Program-made: the position numbers and the translations under genes | NCBI RefSeq assembly: GCF_018991925.1 | Contig: NW_024724368.1 | Span: 2,740,257-2,804,256, forward strand | Direction: 5' to 3' | Source of the DNA: Homarus americanus | Taxonomy: Eukaryota > Arthropoda > Malacostraca > Decapoda > Nephropidae | DNA length: 64,000 nucleotides | Part shown: positions 12,201-26,499 of the stretch, piece by piece | Numbering within the stretch: position 1 is the first letter of the stretch | How the letters are laid out: each line of letters opens with the position of its first letter | The notes under the pieces: model-generated | Told to the model about the DNA's origin: nothing | Databases searched by the model: none | The model's input: the letters and a program-made list of their open reading frames with translations, nothing else

Positions 12201-14066
12201 TTCTGTACACAGCAACACAATGATGAATACAAAATTGAAACATGATGATACAGTAAACATTAATTATTCTACCAAAATTAATCCTGACAAACATTTAACA
12301 AAAATCTTGGTAGGTTTGAAAAAAATTATGCTTACTGTTCAATTTGTACATTTGTATTTTTCATTGGTTCATTGGTTTTTTAAGTCACTGCCTTTCATGA
12401 GTTGAAAATAAATGTTTTAGACTTCCTTAACAGTGAACATCATTGTCATATATAAGGTCTATAAAGTCGGTCACTTGGAGAATATGATAAATGTAGGTAA
12501 ATATTAGTATCTCGGGTACACCTATACAAGTGGTTTTATGGAATTTTGATAATGATACATTACTGAACCATCTTGGAAAAAGGAAAAAAGTACAAAAGAT
12601 TGATTTATCATGAAGATTAGTTAAAAGTTTCAGAGTTTAGTCATCATAATGGCATCTTAAAAGGTGATGTGCTACGTCTATCAAACAGGTGGTATAGACG
12701 TGTTACTTATTTGTACGTGTGGTTAATGGACCTGGTGTTGGAGCCATGGACAAATAAAAAACAAATTTTAGAAAAAGGACCTTATTCATTCCTGCTAAAA
12801 CTGGATATAGTTCTGTGATCGTGGTCTTTGTCAGTCTGTTACAGTGCTGATGGTGCAGAGGCTACTACCTACTTGAACCTTCCTTAGCATGTTTAATGTC
12901 CTTTTTTTCATGGTTCCAGCATCAGATCGCTTACCTACATGGTACATATAAGTATCAAATATTGTAGTCTATACACAAAATACCCCCAAACAACCCAGCA
13001 GAGTGGTGCCTCTGTTCTTAACATTTACCAAACTATGACATATTTTCTTGATCAAGGAAATACCTAGAGAAAAATATCCGAATTAAATGATATCTGATGG
13101 TTCATACAAGTAAAATTTGTGAATTTTGTGCCAAAAAATACATAATGAAGTCCCTTTAATCACTTACTCATTTGAATTTTGTTTGTAGCCCAACGTTGAA
13201 GATCAATGTTGTTGTTTCCTTTATTTGCCTTCATTAACGAGTTACGGTACTGAAACACAGCATTTCATGAGTAACACTCAATTTTGTCAATGCTTTCAGG
13301 CAGTGGCTTTATGGCTGACAAAATTTTGGAATGCAAATGTAAAACTTAATTATAAGGAAAAAATTTATCATTCCAATCTAACCTTACCTATCCCAAGAGT
13401 GGACTGACTGGAACAATAAAGGTTTCCCTGATAATTAGGTTTTACACTTCCTTAAACATATTCCTCATTGTGTCACCAGTTACTGAGTCACTGTCATGTC
13501 TTAAACAATTTCAGGAAAATTAACTATAATTTTGTTATGAATAAAATTAAGCATCATCCTGTTTTCAATACAGCTAACAGCACAACCTTCCACCAGTAAT
13601 ATGACACACACTTAAAATCCTAAAATCTCTATATAAAGACAAAGCATCACCTCACACCACATCTCCTCAAGCAGTGTATTTCATTCATTACAGATGTCAT
13701 CATTATTTTCTCGTAACATTACTGACTATATAAGAATGAATGGGCTGCTGTACACGAGTATAATGTCCAGAGGTCAAATTCGCCCCCTATATACTAAACT
13801 AAGATTAACACGTAAATCACATAACATATATAGAAAAGTGAGCAAACTTCTACATATTTCAAGGGACCAGAGACATTACATCGTGACAATATTGTATAAA
13901 AACAATAATACAATAAGCAACATACACCTCTAATAGCAGAGTGGAGTGATTCATCTGACAACAAAAACACCAGCATCTTCCCACGCCTCAAAATTACCGT
14001 CTAGACACGTTTAACGCCAGTAATACGCCATAGACATATCACTTTCAAATAATATGCTTTACTTAC
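7934..14066 (-). other. dock: Inferred first coding intron of dock (6.1 kb)
   Basis: The interval lies between the proposed donor (CTTACC on the plus strand at 14062-14067) and the acceptor near 7934. It is AT-rich, with no named gene inside. Open frames at 10597-10902 (minus) and 10975-11355 (plus) resemble nothing I know. It contains an (AC)n tract at 9171-9216 and many scattered GTACTGTAC/ACAGTAC motifs. Confidence 0.6.
9171..9216. repeat. (AC)23 microsatellite in dock intron
   Basis: An uninterrupted AC tract. Confidence 0.97.
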
Positions 14067-14085
14067 CTAACTTTAAGCTTGACAT
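14067..14085 (-). CDS. dock: dock first coding exon (start codon plus six codons)
   Basis: On the minus strand the ATG at 14085-14083 opens MSSLKL and ends with one base (G) at 14067, directly followed by the consensus donor GTAAGT. That single base completes the GGC glycine codon whose last two bases begin the SH3 exon at 7933, so reading MSSLKLG joins KSVGEDCW in phase. An in-frame TGA lies 12 codons upstream, which supports this ATG as the start. The exon is not recognised by homology; it is chosen for phase, donor quality, orientation and the promoter-like sequence just upstream. Another, unseen first exon cannot be ruled out. Confidence 0.55.
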
Positions 14086-14239
14086 GATTACAACATTCCT
14101 AATAAATCACTGAAAATCGCACAGCTTAATACATGTCAGTGTTAGATGTTTGGATAATATAATAAACACTGAGACTCTAGCAGACAAAATTTATGACCAT
14201 GAATTGTCGCTCCCAGTCAACCCGAAGTAGAGTTGAATA

Positions 14240-14330
14240 CCTTTTAAGGAGACGCGATGCTTAATGGAACCTATTTATAAGAGATGATGCGTTGTTGTTT
14301 CCGAAACTCTTTATCGATATTAAACGGAGT
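14240..14330 (-). promoter_or_regulatory. Candidate dock promoter with DRE and TATA-like box
   Basis: TATCGATA at 14312-14319 is a perfect DRE, a core-promoter element bound by DREF in Drosophila. On the minus strand TATAAATAG spans 14272-14279, about 190 bp upstream of the proposed ATG. A second near-match (AATCGATATT) lies near 14386. The transcription start, if any, would be near 14245. Use of the DRE in this species is inferred. Confidence 0.4.
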
Positions 14331-15484
14331 ATTTCCCTTATAACAACTTGATTACCAATGGAAGCAGATGTTCCCGAACTTTTCGTAATCGATATTGACA
14401 CAAGATAAGAATAGACCAAGTGTTTATATATTTATTAACCAAAGCAGATATAATATATGACAGTTAAATCAAACTCAAACCAAGGCAGCATGTTCTCACT
14501 GATAATGACCCAAATACACTGGGTCCTGATGACAGCTCCACTAAAGATACAAATATAATGTTAATATTATTCAGTTATAGTTTGATAATGTTTAGGAACG
14601 ATTTTGATTCAGCACAATAGTATAAAACATAGCCAAGTTAACTTTACAGAAGCTACTTGTTAGAAAACTTACCCATTTTCTTTAATTTCAAGTTCATGGA
14701 CGAAAGGGGGTGTTTAGCATTAGGTGTTGGATCCCTTATATGTCATAACGTGATACTACAGCTGAATGACCTCCACATGGTAGTAGTCTTCAACACTTTA
14801 AATAAATGTAAACATTGATGGATCTTCAGACCCTTATTGTGTGTTACAACAGCGGTGAACAAGTGCAATCTTTGGAGTGTAGTTAGAAAATTTGAGAGAG
14901 ACATCATCAGTGGTGGGAGACCGTACGTATTGAAGGTTTTTCATTTTGTTGAGAATAATCTTACATAAGCATTGACGTTTAAGTTGTAATTTTTCAGCTA
15001 CGTGTAACACCTATGACTGACTCTTGGGATCAAACAATTAAACAGTTATCTTGTTAGTTAGGCAATTGACAGTGCAAGGTTCAGCTAAACCTCTTTACCA
15101 CATCTCTTTCATATTGACAAATAGTCTACTGAACCATAATACGGTATTCATAATACTGACCTACATTCAGGCACTGTTGACCAGCTAGCTATGGTGATTT
15201 TTCAAATGAATGATTTTTAAACTTAATATTATCTAAGCACCTCAATGAGAATAGCTTTAGTTATATTTATTGGTCTATCCTCAGTTAAATCAAGTTATTG
15301 TTTATCATTATTTGTATGACTACACAGTCATGTACATGTTAAACCTATATGATGATTTTGTCTGAATAGATATCCTTTTGTCTGTCATAAGTATAATGCA
15401 TTGAGCATAACTGAGAGGCTTTATCTATTTATTCCTTGGGACAAGAATAGAATACCTTTTACCGGTATGTATAGTTTTTATAGT
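14331..15484. other. AT-rich intergenic DNA
   Basis: No exon or RNA gene was recognised. This is the upstream flank of dock. Confidence 0.5.
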
Positions 15485-15700
15485 TAACAGTGGGAAAAGT
15501 TAATGCATTTGCCATTCACGATTGTCTTGGGTTCAGCCCCTTGATCAGATGTGAGAAGGGAGCTGACCAGTGTGACCCAACCAAACATTGAAGGTTTTCT
15601 CCGGGTACTCTGGTTTCCTCCTATACTAACACTAGACAATGAATGTCAAAACAAAGAACAGACCAACTGCCTGAATGGCTAGTAAGCTGATAAGTGGTAC
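15485..15700 (+). mobile_element. tRNA-derived SINE with conserved central domain
   Basis: GGTTCAGCCCC at 15530-15540 fits a Pol III B box and the AGTGGGAAAAG stretch upstream is a weak A box. Downstream, 15593-15621 reads GGTTTTCTCCGGGTACTC then TGGTTTCCTCC, a core shared by widely distributed animal SINE families. The 3' end is not clear. Confidence 0.6.
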
Positions 15701-15945
15701 CAGTAAATTGATTGGGTGATTGTAGTACATATAACATCATAACAAATTTAAGTCGTGTAATACTGTGTTCCCTGAAAAGGGTTGTGTTTAAAAGGGGTAT
15801 AAATGATAAATTAAACATAGTGGATGTAGGTACAGCAGCCATATTGATGGACAGTGTTGTTAATGGTTAGGTTAGTAACTGTTACCGCCCATGAGAAGAA
15901 CCAGTAGATATTTAAGTTTCGGCGGTTACCGAGTAATGAAGGTCA

Positions 15946-16455
15946 GTCCGACTAATTACCCAAATGTACCCAAATGTAGCAAAATGTAGCCGCAATGAAG
16001 TCAAATAATGGTCCTACATGAATAAATCGGATTGCTAATCACTTCTCGACTAGTATTTGGTGTCACAAAGTCACAAAAAATTGGAAAACTTACTTTAATC
16101 TGAGTTAATAGATCGCGTGCATGTACCGAGGGAGCGAGTAATTACCCAAATGTAGCCGCAATGAAGTCAAATGATGGTCGTACAAGCGTAAATCGGGCTG
16201 TGAATCACTTCTCGATTATTATTTGGTGTCATAAAGTCACAAAAAATTGGTAAACTTAATTTAATCTGAGTTGTGTTAGGTTAGGTACATGCACTTGATC
16301 TATTAACTCAGATTAAATTAAGTTTACCAATTTTTTGTGACTTCGTGACACCAAATACCAGTCGAGAAGTGATTGGCAGTCCGATTTATTCATGTAGGAC
16401 CATTATTTGACTTCATTGCGGCTACATTTGGGTACTTTTGGGTAATTAGTCGGAC
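15946..16455. mobile_element. 510-bp foldback element with TTAGG loop
   Basis: The ends are perfect inverted copies (GTCCGACTAATTACCCAAA at 15946; TTTGGGTAATTAGTCGGAC ending 16455). The left arm exists in two tandem versions (15946-16110 and 16135-16275), each running from the ATTACCC motif through GCAATGAAGTCAAAT and CACTTCTCGA to TTTAATCTGAGTT. The right arm (16297-16455) is the reverse complement. The loop near 16274 contains TTAGGTTAGG. There is no coding capacity, and no adjacent target-site duplication could be seen. Confidence 0.85.
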
Positions 16456-19400
16456 CCGTGAAGGTGGAGAGAGAGGTAGTGAGTGAAGGTGCCGGGCATG
16501 TGTTTACAGAAGGGAGACGCTGGAATTTGCCGATCTGTTAATAAGGACAAGACGGTGCCTAGTGCCTCGGTGGTTCCCTCTGCTCTAAGGGTCAGTAAGC
16601 GCTTTGGAGCCGTACAGGGAACACCCCTATTTCTCCTTTGACCCTAACACGTAAGTCTGTTTATGGAACATTAGTGCATACATGAATTCCCACCATTGTA
16701 TTATTGTGTCAAGTTCACTTTGTTAAGGAATGTGCTGAATATCCCAATGTAGTTGTATTATTGTGATATCAAAATGATGTTTACTTACGTGTAATAATTG
16801 TTGTTGACAGGTTTTGACCGAATTATATTCTCCGTGTCCACGTGCTGGGTCTCCTTATCCTGTCATCGCATGATTTTTTTCCTTAAGGGCGATTACGGTA
16901 ACTATCATTGTTTAGTCTGCCCACCACGCATGTGCATTAGGTTGCTGTATCAATAGACATTTATGTTTCACATATGGCTGCTGTACCTATATCCTGTGCC
17001 TAATTTAAAACTTCCAGAAAGATTATACTTTATGATATTAACAAAATTATAATAAATAAGTCAAAATTACTTTATCAAAAACAATGAAAAGGGTAAAACT
17101 ATTAATTAGAAGTATTAAAAATCACAATACAGTACAGTATAGCATATTCTGATCTTATACAGTATTGCAGATTAGTAAACACGGAAGTTTATTAGTTCAA
17201 CATATCCAAAATTCATAAGGATTTTTTGGAGAATGAAGTGCTGTACATTTGACACTAATAACCTATGGTCATCATTCATAAGCTAAATTGCTGTTCTCTG
17301 TAATAATAAGACAGTGAATACAGTACAGTATTTTGCATGAACTTCTTTGTTTGCATTAGAGTTTAATAGAATAACCAAACCTAATACCGTACAGCAACTA
17401 TATACAGTATAGATTATATTTCAGTTAAGTTTGTTTGGATAGGTTTGGTTTAGTTGGTTAATTTTGCATTTAAAAGAAGTTTTGGTTAAATATAGCAACA
17501 GGTCTGTTTTGATAGCATGTAGGACCATATTTACAGTAAGGTACTGGTGCATATTTCCATAGCAGCCCCAAAAAATCTTTGTTTTACCCTTCTTTGGAAA
17601 GGGGAGAACTCCAATTGAGTGCCTTTATGTAGGACACTACTGCGCATGTCATTGTGGAGTTGTGTCTCTGATAAATTATAGGGGGCAGCCAAAACAACCG
17701 AGTGTCCACTAAGGACCTCCATGTTGACTGAATCAATAAAGGCCATGTACACTGTACAGGTCACAGAGCTATTCTCTACACTTCTTGTGTATCTGGTAGA
17801 CAGTAAAGAAAATGTCAGTGGTGCTGCAAGATAGTCTAAAGGAAATTTTCTGGCTCGGGAAGGCATCTGTTAAGGGGAACTTGGCCGAGAATCTTGCGGG
17901 CTATGGACAACAGAGATCTCACAATGATTGCTGCAAACTTTCCCCCTTGTTCATATGTACAGTACTGTACATTTTCTAGGTCTTTGAGGGATATCCTTCA
18001 GTTCTCATATACAGTATATATTCAATGGGAAAGTGGAAGCAGCTGACAGATATTAGTGGCTACCACACAAGATGGAGGGTTGTTGGGTGGACCAGCGCTG
18101 GATGCTGTAGGATCTACTCGGTAATCTGGACAGATATTTCGTTCTTTCATTTAATCTGGCAGTGCTCTCACCAGTCCTGAAGAATGCTATTTTGTTCTTC
18201 AATTTGGGTGTTACTGTCAGGTGAGTGAAGGGGGCTATGTCATTAATAGTTGGTAATGAAAATTAACTACAGTATATAACTTATAACATGTAGAGAATTA
18301 TGCATACATTTACCAAATACCAGAGATTAAATTCGTATTTTATGACACTGAACATTTATCACTAACTCATGTAATTATAGGTTGACCTCATTTGTACTGT
18401 ATCGGGTTGTGACCCACAGAAAAGGGTAAATTTATAGTAGTTCACATAACTCTGTTAGAAAGTTAAAACTATGTTTTTCTAGTGATTTTTTTTTTTTTTG
18501 ATTGGTTCTGACCTTGATTTCTGTCGGAAATTTATTTATTTTTTATTGCTCCTTTTACCCCCAACAAGATAGGGGATCCTGTTAGGAACCGGAGTTTTGG
18601 GCGGGGTAGAGAAACAATCATTTTCCGTCAAAAATCATGGCCAAGTCAGTACAAAACGCACCAAAAAACACAAGAAAAACATATAAACCTAACCTTTTTA
18701 TAGATGACCTAACCTAACCTGACCAAACCTAACTCACAGTGTTTTTACATAACCAGACTCTCACCATATGAGGGAAGATTAATGGAATAAGATAGAGAAA
18801 GATTTGGCATGCGCTATCTCCGTTATTATACGTTTCCGACAGTATTGTAATCGAAGAAAATTATCCTAAAGTTTTTTCAAATATGATAATAGATTTGGGG
18901 TAGGAATGTTGTGTGAACTACTATAAAAACCCCAGAAAAGGCTGGTACAGTACATGTATAAGAGAAATAATGGTACACTATACGTAGAAACAAAAATAGG
19001 TTTCCTTAATGAAGTCTCTTTTGATTATGACTCTGTACTACAGTATATTGTTTTCATACATATACTGTTAGTAATTTAATTATTAAGTACTGTTATAGTA
19101 TTGAAAAACAAAAAACAGTACAGTATTAAGCATTATACTCTACTCACCAATACATTCTCTTATTTTTTGTATGAGAAAAAGTCTGGCATGGAGGATTTTG
19201 TGCGTACTCTTGAACAGAGGGTTGTAGGGCCCTCAGTGGTATCAAGCCACTGCATGAATGATTACCTCAGATAGAATTAGTATAATTATTGTTACCCCTC
19301 CCTGACCCATTGTTTCAAAGAAGTAAGTGACGTTAGATTGCCTGACTTGAACGTTGGGATACATGCCATTGTGGTGCACAGGGTGACCTAGAATGTTATT

Positions 19401-20123
19401 AGGGATGACAAACCAGTCTTCTAAAAGTTATTCTCTTATTTATGCTTTAATATTTGCTCCCCAGACAAGAGGTAAGGTATAGTGGCTACTGGCTAAGACA
19501 CACAGTCTAGGAATGGTACACAAGTAATGGCTGGTGTTCTGGAGGCATTTTTACAGTACAGTACATGGCTCCAGAGATCTGGTTTTCCTGTGATGCATTG
19601 CATGTGCAGAAGATGGAAAGCATGATGTGCAGTGGTGTACAGGTGAATCTTAGCCCAAGGATAAATGAAATTTTGGTACATACGTGTATGTGAATAATTA
19701 GTGTAAATTTGCCGAGAGAATGATAGTTGTGGTTAGTAATGTGTATACAGGTAGTAATATACAGTACTGCACAGTACTGTACTATCATAACTTGATAGAT
19801 GAATCATACGCAATAAAAGTTTAAAAAAATCATCTGCGTGTATTACAGTGCTGAATTAAATGACAGTTATATTTAACGTACTGTATGTGTATAACACAAT
19901 AACCCTTATGAGAATTTTGGGGTAAGGATAAACAAATATACATGCGGTTACTTTAAAACCTTTTAATTTTTGCTCATCAGTTAAACAAAGAACACCATAC
20001 CAAATATTTATCCAATAGTAAACGAATCAAAGGAAGTACGTATATGTGAGTTTGTACTTCAACTGGACCAAATATTATGATTTTTATTAACAACGTCACC
20101 AAGTTTCATGCTTTATTATGTTA
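16456..20123. other. AT-rich DNA, no gene recognised
   Basis: 16490-16660 is more GC-rich and ends at ACAC|GTAAGTCTG, so a noncoding first exon of an unseen plus-strand gene is possible but unsupported. A degenerate CCTAA block lies at 18690-18735. Confidence 0.45.
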
Positions 20124-20294
20124 CAGTTGCGGAAATGTGTTCCTACATCTCCTGGAATAACTCTCGTCTCCAAATGGCAACATTGCAATAGTACGGGTAG
20201 TACTGCATCACTATTTATGAATGAATAGATATTAGTTGTGGATAGATTTGCTGTAGGTTACCACAGGGGGTGTAGGAACACATTTCCATAACTG
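20124..20294. mobile_element. 171-bp MITE with TA target duplication
   Basis: The left terminus CAGTTGCGGAAATGTGTTCC is the inverted match of the right terminus GGAACACATTTCCATAACTG, with two mismatches. TA sits directly outside each end (20122-20123 and 20295-20296), the target duplication of the Tc1/mariner superfamily. The interior has no coding capacity. Confidence 0.85.
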
Positions 20295-20296
20295 TA

Positions 20297-22443
<2,147 letters not shown>

Positions 22444-23573
22444 CAGGGTTTGTCAACTCTTGCTAACTAAATGTTGCTAGATTCACCCCAAAAGTAGGTA
22501 AGGTGAAAAAAGGGCTAGAAGGAAACTAATAATAAAATCGACAATAATCACAGGTCAATTTACATAATGCACATCATTATATTCGCACTCACGGATATTA
22601 ACACTCACTGCTGGCACCGCCCTATTTAAATCTATTTGGGCTAAAGTTAGATGTGATTTAGCTTATGGAGCCCCTCGGCTGTTAAATATGCAAGAAAATA
22701 TAGTCTTCATTACTAAATTATGTCATCAACATCAATCCGTACCAGTACTCTGACGTGGTGATTATGATAAATCTCCTAGTCTGGCTCTTCTTCCTCGATG
22801 GCATTGCTGGATGTTGCAGGTTCTGGTGAGCGATTTCCTTGCAACGAGGTCTTTTAAGCCTCCAGTGTGCCAATGTTCCTTGTGACACGCTCAGGCAACT
22901 CATAGTTATGACAGCATTTTCTGTCACCGTAGCCCATATTTTATGGCTAAAATTGCTTTCATATTTACACTAGTTCAGTTTCGGAGTTATGACTGCGAGG
23001 TTTATCGGCTTTTGAATGTGGAAATGAGAGTACTGTTAGAGCTCGGTCAGAAAGATCACTATAAAGACTCTCCTGTGGCATCAATGTAATCGGCTACTTC
23101 TAACCAAAGTTGTAGACTGTCAAGGACTTGTTCCCACACTGTGATGCAGTTTCCTCCATACATAGTCTATACGAGTGAGAATACCTTCATCAACAAACAA
23201 CCAAGTCCAGACTCCTTGGTTTTACTGGTTGTATACATTCATTTTTACTTAGTGATGACGCTGACTGCAACACACGAACATTGTCGGGTAAACTTTTACG
23301 CAGTTGCTTCATAAGTTAGATAGCAATATGGATACATCTTTGGCGAATGTCTGTTACATCTGGAAGTTTGCATTCCTTCAGTTGGACGAGACGACTTACC
23401 TTACTTTTTTTTACTGTCTTGAACTTTATTTACTGCTTATTTTTTATTTTTTTGTCTAGTTTTGATGACAAAACTCGTTAAATTATACAAAAAGATGACA
23501 GTTGCTAAACTCCCAAAACTAGCTAATTAAAGTCGCTTAATCTAGGGATAAAATCGCTAAATTGACAACCCTA
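22444..23573 (-). mobile_element. Relic hAT-superfamily DNA transposon
   Basis: The left end CAGGGTTTGTCAACTCTTGC and the reverse complement of the right end TAGGGTTGTCAATTTAGCGA are imperfect terminal inverted repeats of the hAT type (C/TAGGG start). Subterminal GCTAA motifs recur at both ends. Between them lies a decayed transposase C-terminus. The 1.13-kb length is much shorter than an autonomous hAT, so the copy is internally deleted. The flanking 8 bp (TAGCTTGC and CTGACTGC) agree at only four positions, consistent with age. Confidence 0.7.
22776..23397 (-). pseudogene. hAT-type transposase C-terminal half, decayed
   Basis: Minus-strand translation, with stops and shifts, reads KLPDVTDIRQRCIHIAI, MKQLRKSLPDNVRVLQSAS, then ITVWEQVLDSLQLWLEVADY, then DLSDRALTVLSFPHSKAD, then MKAILAIKYGLR and, after a one-base shift, KCCHNYELPERVTRNIGTLE, ending near SSNAIEEEEPD and a stop at 22776. 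The L-x-x-x-ALTVLSxPHSxA segment is the hAT dimerisation (Dimer_Tnp_hAT) region. At least four in-frame stops and one frameshift show that it is dead. It could instead derive from a domesticated hAT-like host gene, but the flanking inverted repeats argue for the transposon. Confidence 0.7.
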
Positions 23574-24190
23574 CTGACTGCATCTGAGTCGACCACCCAG
23601 CGCTGTCCCTGTAGCAATGAACACGAACTATTCGTGATTTTAATGAACCTCTTTACCTTATAATACTAAGCTGTGAACTTAATTTTAATGACAAACACAG
23701 TATCTTCAGGTTTATATATAAATCCGCTAAGTGATGGCAACATTCTATGAATAAATTCGCTAGCCGCGAAGGGCGTTAAAAAGTAGCAAACAAGAATAGA
23801 AATCTAGATTTAGCCACCTTTCGCGAGATTGGTATCCCCTGTAATTGACCTCTCCGTTGTTGAAGAACGAGTGTTCGTATAATTTCATTATTGATGGAAT
23901 ACCAAAATTTCAATATAAGTGTACACAAAATCACTGTGAATGAAGTCAAATTAATCATTAGATCTTGCTGGGATAAAGACAGTAAAGGTACGAAGACTTT
24001 GATGATGTTCAGGATGTCATTAGTCGCCAGTGCGTAATTTCCCCGCTTCCTTCCCTAATGTAACCAAGTGACACTCAGTGAGTAGGTACTGGTTTTGTTA
24101 TTGATAGAAAGTAAGTGGGAAGTACAGGTGATAACGATGCTAAGTGAACAGGGGAAATGCTACTGTCAGTGAAGGGAGGGTAGTGTGACG
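23574..24190. other. Intergenic DNA, no gene recognised
   Basis: No recognisable feature apart from short unassigned open frames. Confidence 0.45.
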
Positions 24191-24196
24191 CGCCAT

Positions 24197-24272
24197 AGTC
24201 GTGTGCGGTCTACAAAGATATCTTTAGTCTAACCTAACTTAACCTAACCTAAATATTTTGTAGACCACACGC
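24197..24272. repeat. Small foldback with CCTAA core
   Basis: CGTGTGCGGTCTACAAA on the left pairs with TTTGTAGACCACACGC on the right. The loop is CTAACCTAACTTAACCTAACC, that is, telomere-type pentamers. The arms are unrelated to the GATCAC family. Confidence 0.7.
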
Positions 24273-24689
24273 TGTAGTAGCACCAATAATTATTTGTCTA
24301 GTCAATCAATTTTTCTCAAATCACGTATGTGGGTTATGTTGATAATAGTTTGTTAGCTATTGAAAGAAATAGCTGATTAACCTATTATTAATATCCTATT
24401 TCGCCTAGTAATTTAAATTATGGATATATGTTGTTGAAATATTTAAGCTGTATTAAACAAAAGAATACGTAAATTAAGATTAATTGTTCAAACGCAATAT
24501 AAGACAATTGTGAACTCGGGTAGACCTCAATAAACAATAGCCCCACGCTAGTTTAATAGAACCGCTCGTTAAGTCATAGCCGGGAGAACCGTTCGCAGTG
24601 TGCAATCAGACTGAGTTAAAAGCTTTCACTATACCCTTGTCGGCTCCTTTGAAGACCTGGTTTTCGTGGAGATTAGAAAGTTGTTAATG

Positions 24690-25360
24690 TTCCCTAATGT
24701 GGTTGATGTTTATTAAAGAGTGGTTATGTTCCGTAGAGTGTTTAATGTTTACGTTTTGTTAATTAAAGAGTGGTTTATGTTCCGTAGAGTGTTTAATGTT
24801 TACATTTTATGTTAATTAAAGAGTGGTTAATGTTCCGTAGTGTTTAATGTTTACGTTTATGTTAATTAAAGAGTGGTTTATGTTCCGTAGAGTGTTTAAT
24901 GTTTACTTTTTGATGTTAATTAAAGAGTGGTTAATGTTCCGTAGTGTTTAATGTTTACGTTTCGATGTTAATTAAAGAGTGGTTAATGTTCCGTAGAGTG
25001 TTTAATGTTTAGATGTTAATTAAAGAGTGGTTAATGTTCCGTAGAGTGTTTAATGTTTACTTTTTTATGTTAATTAAAGAGTGGTTAATGTTCCGTAGAG
25101 TGCTTAATGTTTACTTTTTATGTTAATTAAAGAGTGGTTAATGTTCCGTAGAGTGTTTAATGTTTACTTTTTGATGTTAATTAAAGAGTGGTTAATGTTC
25201 CGTAGAATGTTTAATGTTTACTTTTCGATGTTAATTAAAGAGTGGTTAATGTTCCGTAGAGTGTTTAATGTTTACGTTTCGATGTTAATTAAAGAGTGGT
25301 TAATGTTCCGTAGAATGTTTAATGTTTACTTTTCGATGTTAATTAAAGAGTGATTCAGTG
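24690..25360. repeat. 54-bp minisatellite, about 12 units
   Basis: The unit contains TTAATTAAAGAGTGGTTAAT and GTTCCGTAGAGTGTTTAATG; length varies between 47 and 57 bp through changes in the T-rich spacer. Since 54 is a multiple of three, the cleanest units give a false 18-residue repeat peptide. Confidence 0.93.
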
Positions 25361-26044
25361 TTCCATAAAGTGGCTGATGTACAGTATATTAAAAAGTATT
25401 TGATGTGCATTTAAAGAGTTTCTGTTGTTGATTTAAGAGTGTCAGAATATGAAATAATTAGTTTGGTGTTTATTAGAGAATATTGATGTTAATTGAAAGA
25501 CTATATTAAGTAAATGAGTTTCATTTTAGTAGTGTTCGGTATTAATGAGAAGTGCTCTGATGTTAATAAAAAGAGTGCTAGCTGTTACTTAAGGGTTCTT
25601 ATTAACACGTGCCTTTAAATGTAATAGGTTTCCAGTTTTATCTATAGTTCCACCGATTAATTGATGAATACCCAATTTAATCGATAAATCTCCCAATTAA
25701 TAGATAATAACTCCCATTTAATTGATACTTTCCAATCTTAACTCTTCAATTTAATCGATAATTGCCCATGGAGATGAACGCTTACCAGATGACTGTACTC
25801 GGAAATTCACTATTTTTCCCGATAATGGAAATAGGCAATTTTCAGTTTTAAGAAGTTCATTTTGCGGAAATTTACCTTAATTGGCAATTTCGGTCCGTAG
25901 AGAAAAGACGCCCAAATTTATGCATGATTTTGAAGCTGAATTTGGAAGGAATTTTGAATTTCATGAAGTTGTTTTCCGATTTTCTATAGATTTTTTTTTC
26001 AATATACCAAGCGAAACAAATTAAGCTTCACATTGGGGAGTTGG
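25361..26044. other. AT-rich DNA with degenerate TTAATCGATA motifs
   Basis: 25650-25760 has loosely repeated (C)CCAATTTAATCGATAA-like motifs. No gene is seen. Confidence 0.45.
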
Positions 26045-26290
26045 ATTTAAACTTTATACAAGTGATAGATTATAGCTTTGTACAGGTGATAGTTTGATTT
26101 TAGCTTTATACAAGTGATAGATTTTAGCTTTATACATGTGATAGATTATTGCTTCATACATGTGATAGATTTTAGCTTTATGCAGTTGATAGATTATACA
26201 TTCATACATGTGATAGATTTTAGCTTTACTGTATACAGTTGATAGTTGGATTATAGCTTTACACGAGTGAGAGTTGCAGCGGGTGAGAGT
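26045..26290. repeat. About 24-bp minisatellite
   Basis: Units of the form TAGCTTTATACATGTGATAG, eight or nine copies with indels. Confidence 0.85.
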
Positions 26291-26499
26291 CGTCATTTAT
26301 CACGGTAGAGAGAGTAAGAGAGAGAGAGAGAGCAGATGGAAAGCATGACTGATGGAGCAGTAATTGACCTAGCTTGTCATGTCACGGGGCGATGGTTTGT
26401 TGATAGTCAATGGCCGGGGGGCATGAATGTGTATTGTTGATTGTGAAGAGTAAACAGTGATGGATGTTGGCGTGGTAATGTAGGGCTGAGAGAAAAGGT

